A DNA stretch of 59,542 nucleotides from positions 1 to 59,542 of the forward strand of contig JAHCJV010000031.1 of NCBI GenBank assembly GCA_026126105.1, given 5' to 3'. The translations under genes and the position numbers were made by a program. Of this stretch, positions 53,377 to 59,542 are shown piece after piece (within the stretch, counting starts at the first letter, position 1; each line of letters opens with the position of its first letter). Source of the DNA: Enhydrobacter sp. GTDB lineage: Bacteria; Pseudomonadota; Alphaproteobacteria; Reyranellales; Reyranellaceae. The notes beneath the pieces were generated by a model that was not told the DNA's origin, ran no database searches, and worked only from the letters and a program-made list of their open reading frames with translations.

Positions 53377-53802
53377 ACCACGAACCACACGAACCACACG
53401 AACGTCAGCGCACAAGGCGCTCGATCTGCGCTTTGTATGAACCACCGAAGTTCACGAGCAGACCGACCCGGAGATCGGCAGCTTTCAAGTAGTTGATCAC
53501 CTGCGCGCGATGCTCGGGCGCGATCGCACTTGCCGCCTTCAGTTCAACGAGCACGCAGCCGAAGCAAATGAAGTCAGGAATGTAGACGGCGCGCAGCGCC
53601 GTCCCTTTGTAGCTAAGTCCCAGCTTAGGCTGAGCGACGAACGGGATTTCACGCCTGCCGAACTCGATGCCCAGGCTCTCTTGATACGCGGCCTCGAGAA
53701 AGCCGACGCCGAGCACGCGGTTCACCTCAAAGATCGCACCCTGCACGGCGAAGACCTCCTCGCGGTGCAGCAATCGTTCGTGTGGTTCGTGTGGTTCGTG
53801 GT
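53377..53802. mobile_element. GxxExxY gene bounded by perfect 28-bp inverted repeats
   Basis: 53377-53404 and 53775-53802 are exact 28-nt reverse complements (ACCACGAACCACACGAAC...). The left arm abuts the GxxExxY stop codon (53405) and the right arm encodes residues 2-10 of the protein (DHEPHEPHE). The same arm sequence occurs without a gene at 49885-49976. This is a unit of gene plus terminal inverted repeats; mobility is inferred, and no target-site duplication was identified. Confidence 0.6.
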
Positions 53803-53806
53803 CCAT
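53405..53806 (-). CDS. GxxExxY protein
   Basis: A 133-residue protein from ATG 53806 ([20 protein letters not shown]). It has the family signature [17 protein letters not shown] (G-x-x-E-x-x-Y) and the later segments [17 protein letters not shown] and [20 protein letters not shown] with the D...E-x-K pattern of PD-(D/E)XK nuclease folds. Function is unknown. The charged N-terminal HEPHEPHE tract is encoded by the inverted repeat itself. Confidence 0.88.
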   Translation of the reverse strand: MDHEPHEPHERLLHREEVFAVQGAIFEVNRVLGVGFLEAAYQESLGIEFGRREIPFVAQPKLGLSYKGTALRAVYIPDFICFGCVLVELKAASAIAPEHRAQVINYLKAADLRVGLLVNFGGSYKAQIERLVR

Positions 53807-53903
53807 TTCAGCGAGCTTTCCGAGTTCTCGGCGCGGGAACAATGTATGAACATGTGGACTGGTCTAGGCTCACGCAGGGTCGGCGTGGCAGAGAGGCGTC
53901 GTG

Positions 53904-55052
53904 ATGAGCGAGACGTTTCCTGAGATCCGTGAGGCGGTGCGCAGGCTGTGCGCGCGCTTTCCTGGCAGCTATTGGCGCGAGCTGGATCGTGAGCGGGCCT
54001 ATCCGACCGCGTTCGTGGCTGCGCTGACCGAGGCCGGGTTCCTGTCGGTGCTGATCCCGGAGGAATACGGCGGCTCGGGCCTGGGGCTGGCGGCGGCGAC
54101 CGCGGTGCTGGAGGAGATCCACCGGTCGGGGTGCAACGGCGGCGCCTGCCATGCCCAGATGTACACCATGGGCACCGTGCTGCGGCACGGGACGCCGGCG
54201 CAGAAGGCGGCCTACCTCCCGAAGATCGCCACCGGCGAACTGCGCCTGCAGGCCTTCGGCGTGACCGAGCCGGACGCCGGCACCGATACCACCCGCATCA
54301 CGACATTCGCGAAGAAGGTGGGCGACAAGTACGTCGTGAATGGCCGGAAGCTGTGGATCAGCCGGGCCGAGCACTCCGACCTGATGGTGCTGCTCTGCCG
54401 CACCTCGCCGCGCGACGAGGCCAGGACGTCGGCCGGCATGAGCGTGCTGCTGGTCGACATGCGGGCGGCGCGGGGGAACGGCCTGACCATCACGCCGGTC
54501 CGCACCATGCTGAACCACGCCACGACCGAGCTCCTGTTCGAGGACCTGGAGGTCCCGGCCGAAAACCTGGTCGGCGAGGAGGGCAAGGGCTTCAGGTACA
54601 TCCTGGACGGCATGAACGCCGAGCGGATTCTGATTGCGTCCGAGTGCATCGGCGACGCGAAGTTCTTCATCGACCGGGCCAGCCGGTACGCCAGGGACCG
54701 CGTCGTGTTCGGCCGTCCGATCGGCGAGAACCAGGGCGTGCAGTTCCCGATCGCCCGCGCCTATGTGCAGATGACCAGCGCCAGCCTGATGGTCGACCGG
54801 GCCGCCGAGCTCTTCGAGGCCGGCCAGCCCTGCGGGACCGAGGCCAACATGGCCAAGCTCACCGCCTCCGAGGCGAGCTGGTACGCGGCCGACATGTGCC
54901 TGCAGACGCACGGCGGCTTCGGCTTCGCCGAGGAGTACGACATCGAGCGCAAGTTCCGCGAGACGCGGCTCTACCAGGTGGCGCCCATCTCCACGAACCT
55001 GATCCTCAGCCACGTGGCCACCCACGTGCTGGGCCAACCCAAGAGCTTCTGA
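53904..55052 (+). CDS. Acyl-CoA dehydrogenase (isovaleryl/branched-chain type)
   Basis: A 382-residue flavoenzyme (ATG 53904; GTG 53901 overlaps). IPEEYGGSGLGLAAATAVLE, FGVTEPDAGTDTTRI and KLWISRAEHSDLMVLL are the FAD/substrate motifs. The conventional catalytic Glu near the C-terminus is absent (LYQVAPIST), while a Glu is present in MNAERILIA, the location used by isovaleryl-CoA dehydrogenase. This and the neighbouring carboxylase genes support a branched-chain substrate. Confidence 0.85.
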   Translation: MSETFPEIREAVRRLCARFPGSYWRELDRERAYPTAFVAALTEAGFLSVLIPEEYGGSGLGLAAATAVLEEIHRSGCNGGACHAQMYTMGTVLRHGTPAQKAAYLPKIATGELRLQAFGVTEPDAGTDTTRITTFAKKVGDKYVVNGRKLWISRAEHSDLMVLLCRTSPRDEARTSAGMSVLLVDMRAARGNGLTITPVRTMLNHATTELLFEDLEVPAENLVGEEGKGFRYILDGMNAERILIASECIGDAKFFIDRASRYARDRVVFGRPIGENQGVQFPIARAYVQMTSASLMVDRAAELFEAGQPCGTEANMAKLTASEASWYAADMCLQTHGGFGFAEEYDIERKFRETRLYQVAPISTNLILSHVATHVLGQPKSF

Positions 55053-55082
55053 GCTGGCGCGTCAGCGCCTTTTCGATTTCAC

Positions 55083-55139
55083 CACCAAGGACACCAAGAT
55101 CACGAAGAGCAGCGGCGCCTAGCCTTGGTGTCCTTGGTG
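55083..55139. repeat. Inverted repeat CACCAAGGACACCAAG / CTTGGTGTCCTTGGTG
   Basis: Exact 16-bp arms (55083-55098, 55124-55139) with a 25-nt centre lie between the acyl-CoA dehydrogenase and enoyl-CoA hydratase genes. The setting mirrors the repeat at 49885: GCGCGTCAGCGCC on the left and GGCGCCTGCGGCGCGCAG on the right. Probably another member of the GxxExxY-associated repeat family with different arm sequence, also without a gene inside. Confidence 0.75.
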
Positions 55140-55190
55140 ATCTTCGTGGTTCAAAATGACGGCGCCTGCGGCGCGCAGGGAGTGAAGGCG

Positions 55191-55973
55191 ATGGCCTACG
55201 AGACGATCAAGGTGACGGAAGCTCAGGCCGGGATCACCGTCATCACCTTCGCGCGGCCCGAGGTGGCCAATGCGCTCTCGACGGCGATGGGGCGCGAGTT
55301 GCTGGACGTCTGGAGCAGGCTGCGCAGCGACGCCGACCTGCGGGTCGTGATCCTGGCGGGCGAGGGCAGGCACTTCCAGGCCGGCGCCGACCTCAAGGAA
55401 CGCAACGGCATGACCGACGAGGCCTGGGCCGAGCAGCACCGGCTGTTCGAGGCCATGATCCGCGCCCAGCTCGCCTGCCCGGTCCCGATCATCGCCGCCG
55501 TGCAGGGCGCGGCCATGGGCGGCGGGTGCGAGATGAGCCTCGCCTGCGACTTCACCTACGCCGCCGAGGGGGCGCGGTTCGGCCTGCCGGAAGCGGGCCT
55601 GGGCATCATGCCGGGCCTGGGCGGCACGCAGCTCCTGACCCGGGCGGTGGGTGCGCGGCGGGCGCTGGAGATCATGACGACGGCCGCGCCGTTCCCGGCC
55701 GAGAAGGCGCTGGAATGGGGCCTGGTCAGCGCGGTGGTTCCGGCCGACGCCCTGACGGAGACCGTGCTCGCGGTCGCGCGCCAGATCGCCAGCCGGGCGC
55801 CGCTGTCGGTGCGGGGCCTGAAGCGCGTGGTGCATGGCGGCCAGGACCTGGACCTGAAGCGCGCCATGGACCTGGAGCTGACCGTCTACAACAACCTGTT
55901 CACCACCGAGGACCGCCGCGAAGGCGTCGCCAGCTTCAACGAGAAGCGGACGCCCGCCTTCGCAGGGCGCTGA
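55191..55973 (+). CDS. Enoyl-CoA hydratase/isomerase (LiuC-like)
   Basis: A 260-residue crotonase. GRHFQAGADLKERNG and AMGGGCEMSLACDFTYAAEG form the oxyanion hole; Glu in GGGCEMSL and in FGLPEAGLGIMPGLGG are at the two catalytic positions. RBS GGGAG precedes ATG 55191. In the liu context it would hydrate 3-methylglutaconyl-CoA, but general enoyl-CoA hydratase activity is possible. No HMG-CoA lyase follows within the window. Confidence 0.87.
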   Translation: MAYETIKVTEAQAGITVITFARPEVANALSTAMGRELLDVWSRLRSDADLRVVILAGEGRHFQAGADLKERNGMTDEAWAEQHRLFEAMIRAQLACPVPIIAAVQGAAMGGGCEMSLACDFTYAAEGARFGLPEAGLGIMPGLGGTQLLTRAVGARRALEIMTTAAPFPAEKALEWGLVSAVVPADALTETVLAVARQIASRAPLSVRGLKRVVHGGQDLDLKRAMDLELTVYNNLFTTEDRREGVASFNEKRTPAFAGR

Positions 55974-55976
55974 GGG

Positions 55977-56789
55977 TCAGGCGGCCGCCAGGGCGCGCCG
56001 CCGACGCGCCGCCACGCCGAGCGCGCCGAAGCCCAGGATCATCATGGCCCAGGTCGCCGGTTCGGGCACGCCGCCGACGCCCGCGCCGGACAGGATCGCG
56101 AAGTCCCAGTTGGACACTTCCTGCAGCGAGTGGGACAGGCCGGTCGCACCCGTGAAGCCGACGTAGACGCTGGGGCCCAGGCTCGCGAGGTTGAAATTGC
56201 GGCTGCCGCTGATCAGGACGTCGGTCGCGTAGTTGTAGGCCGTGAAGCTGAAGACGCCCGCGAGATAGGAGATGGTGACGTCCACGACGTCATCCTGATC
56301 GCCCAGGTTGAAATTCCCGCGCGAGCCCGCGTTCGCATAGATGTTGCCGTTGGTGAAGATCCGGGCCTGGTTGTTGTCCCAGCTCCGCAGGGCGACGCCG
56401 ATGTTGAAGGCGAGGCCGTCGGCGCCCACGCCGCCGCCGCCGCCGACCGCGTTCAGGCCGTTGGGATCGTTCTGCAGGATGAAGGTGATGCCGTCGGCCA
56501 GCGGGTCGAAGCCCGTATTGGTCAGGGTGAGGGTGAAGCTGGTGGTGAAGCCGTCAGTCGTCAGGAACGGCGTGTCGAGGTAGGCGCTCGACTCATAGCC
56601 GATGTTCGACCCGGCATCGTCGGGGTCCGCCAGGTTCGCCCCTGGCGTAAGGGTCAGGACGGACGAGGTGGCCGAGGCCCCATCCCCGTTCAGGACCATG
56701 GTGGTGAAGTCGACCACCGCCGCCTGGGCGCTTGCGGCGGACGACAGGAAAAGCGCCGTCGCGAGGACGGCAGGAACAGGCAGCTTCAT
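55977..56789 (-). CDS. PEP-CTERM sorting-domain protein with L-type-lectin-like domain
   Basis: A 270-residue secreted protein. Signal peptide MKLPVPAVLATALFLSSAAS (cut near AQA). Residues about 25-230 form a beta-sandwich resembling legume/L-type lectin domains (DGFTTSFTLTLTN, DGITFILQNDPNG, YVGFTGATGLSHSLQEVSNW). The C-terminus VPEPATWAMMILGFG, transmembrane stretch and RRRR tail are a PEP-CTERM sorting signal for exosortase. It is divergent from glcD with 189 bp between starts. Probably an extracellular matrix or surface glycan-binding protein. Confidence 0.9.
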   Translation of the reverse strand: MKLPVPAVLATALFLSSAASAQAAVVDFTTMVLNGDGASATSSVLTLTPGANLADPDDAGSNIGYESSAYLDTPFLTTDGFTTSFTLTLTNTGFDPLADGITFILQNDPNGLNAVGGGGGVGADGLAFNIGVALRSWDNNQARIFTNGNIYANAGSRGNFNLGDQDDVVDVTISYLAGVFSFTAYNYATDVLISGSRNFNLASLGPSVYVGFTGATGLSHSLQEVSNWDFAILSGAGVGGVPEPATWAMMILGFGALGVAARRRRALAAA

Positions 56790-56978
56790 TGGAACGGACC
56801 CCGAAAATGGCTTCGCACAGCGCCGGGAGGGTCCGTGTCTACCGTCCAGCGACGGCCATCATGGGGGAACGCCGCGGGGGCGCAATCCCTGTCGCCTCTC
56901 AGGCGAGTCCGGGCGGGCCGGGCGGTCGCTCCACAAGTTGCGGAGGCGCGGGGCCGACTCGGTGTTACCGTCGCCGCC

Positions 56979-58466
56979 ATGAGGATGCCCGCGCCCGACG
57001 ATGCGACGATCGCCCGCAAGGGCGAGATCGTGCGGGCGCTCAGGCGCATCGTGTCGGGCGAGGGCGTGGTGTCGGAGCCGCCGGCGCTGGTCCCGTTCGA
57101 GAGCGACGGGCTTTCGGCCTATCGCCAGCAGCCGATCGCGGTGGTGCTGCCCGAGACGACGGCGCAGGTCTCCGAGGTGCTGCGCTGGTGCCAGGCCAAC
57201 GGGGTGAAGGTGGTGCCGCGCGGCGCGGGCACGTCGCTGTCGGGCGGGGCGCTGCCGCTGGCCGACGGCGTGGTCCTCGGGCTGTCGAAGTTCAACCGGG
57301 TGCTGGAGGTGGACTACGCCAACCGCTGCGCGGTCGTGCAGCCGGGCGTGACCAACCTCGGGATCACCGCGGCCGTGGAGGCGCAGGGCTTCTACTACGC
57401 GCCCGATCCGTCCAGTCAGATCGCCTGCACCATCGGCGGCAACGTCGCCGAGAACTCGGGCGGGGTGCATTGCCTGAAGTACGGGCTGACCACCAACAAC
57501 CTGCTGGGCTGCGAACTGGTGCTGATGAGCGGCGAGGTGGTGCGCCTCGGCGGCAAGGCGATGGACGCCGACGGCTACGACCTGCTGGGGCTGGTGACGG
57601 GGTCCGAGGGCCTGCTGGGCGTGGTCACCGAGGTGACGGTCCGCATCCTGCCCAAGCCGCAGGCCGCCAAGGCGCTGCTGCTGGGCTTCCCGTCGGTGGA
57701 GGCGGCGGGCGCCTGCGTGGGCGACATCATCGCCGCCGGCGTGATCCCGGCCGGGCTGGAGATGATGGACAACCCGGCGATCCGGGCGGCCGAGGCGTTC
57801 GTGGGCGCGGGCTATCCGGTGGACGCCGCGGCGCTGCTGATCTGCGAGCTGGATGGACCGGAGGCCGAGTGCGCCGAGCTGACCGGCCACGTCCGCGCCC
57901 TGGCCGCCGACCGGGGCGCGGACTTCGTGAAGGTCTCGCAGAGCGAGGCCGAGCGGCTGTCGTTCTGGGCGGGCCGCAAGGCCGCGTTCCCGGCGGTGGG
58001 CCGGATCGCGCCCGACTACTATTGCATGGACGGGACCATCCCCCGGGGACGGCTGCCGCAGGTGCTCACCCGCATCCACGAACTGGCCGCCGAATACGGC
58101 CTGGGCGTGGCCAACGTCTTCCACGCCGGCGACGGCAACCTGCACCCCCTGATCCTCTACGACGCCGACAAGCCGGGCGAGCTGGAGCGGGCGGAGGCGT
58201 TCGGGGCGGACATCCTGAAGCTGTGCGTGGCGGTGGGCGGGGTGCTGACCGGCGAGCACGGCGTCGGCGTCGAGAAGCGGGACCTGATGGGCGAGATGTT
58301 CGATCCCACCGACCTCGCCTGCCAGCAGCGGGTGAAGTGCGCCTTCGATCCCGGCCTGCTGCTCAATCCCGGCAAGGTGTTCCCGACACTGCACCGCTGC
58401 GCCGAACTGGGCCGCATGCACGTCCACCGCGGCAAGGTCGCCTTCCCGGAGCTGCCGCGGTTCTGA
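56979..58466 (+). CDS. glcD: Glycolate oxidase FAD-binding subunit GlcD
   Basis: A 495-residue FAD-linked oxidase. FAD-binding PRGAGTSLSGGALPLADGVV, CTIGGNVAENSGGVHCLKYG, and C-terminal VFHAGDGNLHPLILYD and TGEHGVGVEKRDLM match GlcD. It oxidises glycolate (or D-lactate) to glyoxylate (pyruvate) with the GlcE and GlcF subunits. ATG 56979; its stop overlaps the glcE start (TGATG), giving translational coupling. Confidence 0.93.
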   Translation: MRMPAPDDATIARKGEIVRALRRIVSGEGVVSEPPALVPFESDGLSAYRQQPIAVVLPETTAQVSEVLRWCQANGVKVVPRGAGTSLSGGALPLADGVVLGLSKFNRVLEVDYANRCAVVQPGVTNLGITAAVEAQGFYYAPDPSSQIACTIGGNVAENSGGVHCLKYGLTTNNLLGCELVLMSGEVVRLGGKAMDADGYDLLGLVTGSEGLLGVVTEVTVRILPKPQAAKALLLGFPSVEAAGACVGDIIAAGVIPAGLEMMDNPAIRAAEAFVGAGYPVDAAALLICELDGPEAECAELTGHVRALAADRGADFVKVSQSEAERLSFWAGRKAAFPAVGRIAPDYYCMDGTIPRGRLPQVLTRIHELAAEYGLGVANVFHAGDGNLHPLILYDADKPGELERAEAFGADILKLCVAVGGVLTGEHGVGVEKRDLMGEMFDPTDLACQQRVKCAFDPGLLLNPGKVFPTLHRCAELGRMHVHRGKVAFPELPRF

Positions 58467-59542
58467 TGCTGGACGAGGCGCTCAAGACCCTGAAGCCGAC
58501 CTCGCCCGAAGAGGTGCAGGAGATCGTCGCGGAAGCCGGCGCGGCGGCGCGCAGCGTGGCCGTCATCGGCGCGGGCACCAAGCGGTCGATCGGCGGCATG
58601 GACCGGGTCGACGCGCTGCTCTCGACGGCGCGCCTCGACCGCATCGTCGACTACGCGCCGGACGAGCTGACGCTGACCGCGCAGCCGGGCGTGCGACTCG
58701 CCGACCTGGAGCGGCTGGTCGCGGGCAAGGGCCAGATGCTGGCGTTCGAGCCCCCGGCGTGGACGCGGCTGCTGGGCGCGCGTGGCGAGCCGACGCTGGG
58801 CGGGGTGCTGGGCGCGAACCTGTCGGGGCCGCGGCGCATCCGGGCCGGGGCGGCGCGCGACCACTTCCTGGGCTTCGAGGCGGTGTCGGGCCGCGGGGAG
58901 GCGTTCAAGGCCGGCGGGCGGGTGGTGAAGAACGTCACCGGCTACGACCTGATGAAGCTGGTGGCCGGCTCGTGGGGCACGCTCGCGGTGCTGACGCAGG
59001 CGACGATCAAGGTGCTGCCGGCGCCGCGCACCGAGACGACGCTGCTGCTGTTCGGCCTGCCGGACGTGCGGGCCAGCGAGGCGATGACCGCGGCGCTGAA
59101 CGGGCCGTACGAGGTTTCGGGCGCCGCGCACCTGCCGTCGTTCGCGGCCAGGGCGCGGCCGCTGAAGGCCGAGATGCCGGTGACGGCGCTCCGGCTCGAG
59201 GGCTTCGAGGCCTCGGTCGCGGCGCGGGCCGAGGCGCTGTACGCGGCGTTGAAGGGCTTCGGCCGGATCGACGAACTCGGCGCCGAGCACAGCCGCGACT
59301 TCTGGGCCCAGGTCCGCGAGGTCGAGGCGTTCGCGGGCGACCCGCGGCCGCTCTGGCGGCTCTCGCTGCCGCCGGCCTCGGGCTGGAAGGGGCCGCACGC
59401 GCTCCCCGGCGATGCGCTCTACGACTGGGGGGGCGGCCAGGCCTGGCTGCTGAGCGAGGAGCCGGCGGCCAAGGTGCGCGGCGTCGTGCGCGGGCTGGGC
59501 GGCCATGCGCTCAGGCTGCGCGGCGGCGAGGCGTTCGGGCCG
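58466..59542 (+). CDS. glcE: Glycolate oxidase subunit GlcE (3' end outside window)
   Basis: ATG 58466 overlaps the glcD stop. The visible 359 residues include VAVIGAGTKRSIGGMDRVDA (FAD domain), TLGGVLGANLSGPRRIRAGA, FKAGGRVVKNVTGYDLMKLV and GSWGTLAVLTQATIKVLPAP, typical of the second FAD-binding subunit GlcE. The frame is open through the last base (AFGP), so the C-terminus and presumably glcF lie beyond the right edge. Confidence 0.92.
   Translation, partial: MLDEALKTLKPTSPEEVQEIVAEAGAAARSVAVIGAGTKRSIGGMDRVDALLSTARLDRIVDYAPDELTLTAQPGVRLADLERLVAGKGQMLAFEPPAWTRLLGARGEPTLGGVLGANLSGPRRIRAGAARDHFLGFEAVSGRGEAFKAGGRVVKNVTGYDLMKLVAGSWGTLAVLTQATIKVLPAPRTETTLLLFGLPDVRASEAMTAALNGPYEVSGAAHLPSFAARARPLKAEMPVTALRLEGFEASVAARAEALYAALKGFGRIDELGAEHSRDFWAQVREVEAFAGDPRPLWRLSLPPASGWKGPHALPGDALYDWGGGQAWLLSEEPAAKVRGVVRGLGGHALRLRGGEAFGP

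Overview
The window is high-GC DNA from an alphaproteobacterium. Codon usage, SsuABC-, TRAP- and Ugp-type transporters, PucR/PadR regulators, a leucine/isovalerate (liu) cluster, a PEP-CTERM protein and GxxExxY-associated intergenic repeats all fit. A Reyranella-like or rhodospirillalean/rhizobial lineage is a guess; there is no rRNA or other marker gene to settle it.

Layout. 1-570: tail of a CRISPR array (36-bp repeats, 30-31-bp spacers) with degenerate repeats at its right end and no cas genes in view. 585-5110: small accessory genes, including a ParD/ParE pair with a frameshifted toxin, a FitAB/VapBC-type pair, a RidA-like protein without the catalytic Arg, and an SGNH/AlgX-like protein. 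5213-11101: a 1962-residue DUF4347 secreted adhesin with tandem Ig-like modules. 11251-11596: a decayed IS1634-type transposase. 11688-15316: a fused CoA transferase and a padR operon.

15321-18809 is the most striking part. A 14-bp perfect palindrome lies between padR and a four-gene operon: an atypical thioredoxin-reductase-like flavoprotein, a UGSC-family selenoprotein read through an in-frame TGA at 16551-16553 with a SECIS-like hairpin directly downstream, and two paralogous cysteine-containing proteins of unknown function. A PucR-type regulator converges on it.

20236-23644: YCII protein and a Ugp-type ABC importer lacking its ATPase. 24356-34710: secreted ClpP-like protein, an RTX island (three RTX genes, an RTX C-terminal fragment, and a 230-bp stray copy of the upstream permease gene) interleaved with a TRAP operon (dctPQM). 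35035-44467: a catabolic island (amidase, DHDPS-family aldolase, GNAT, SDR, enolase-like protein, frameshifted sugar-phosphate isomerase) divergent from an SsuABC/TauABC-like importer. 44550-45202: VapBC.

45312-59542: acyl-CoA and hydroxyacid metabolism: glutaryl-CoA dehydrogenase, a D-2-hydroxyacid dehydrogenase, methylcrotonyl-CoA carboxylase-type subunits (biotin and carboxyltransferase), an acyl-CoA synthetase, an isovaleryl-type acyl-CoA dehydrogenase and an enoyl-CoA hydratase (liu-like set without HMG-CoA lyase in view), a PEP-CTERM lectin-like protein, and glcD-glcE running off the right edge. A GxxExxY gene in this part is bounded by perfect 28-bp inverted repeats that also occur as an empty hairpin 3.5 kb away.
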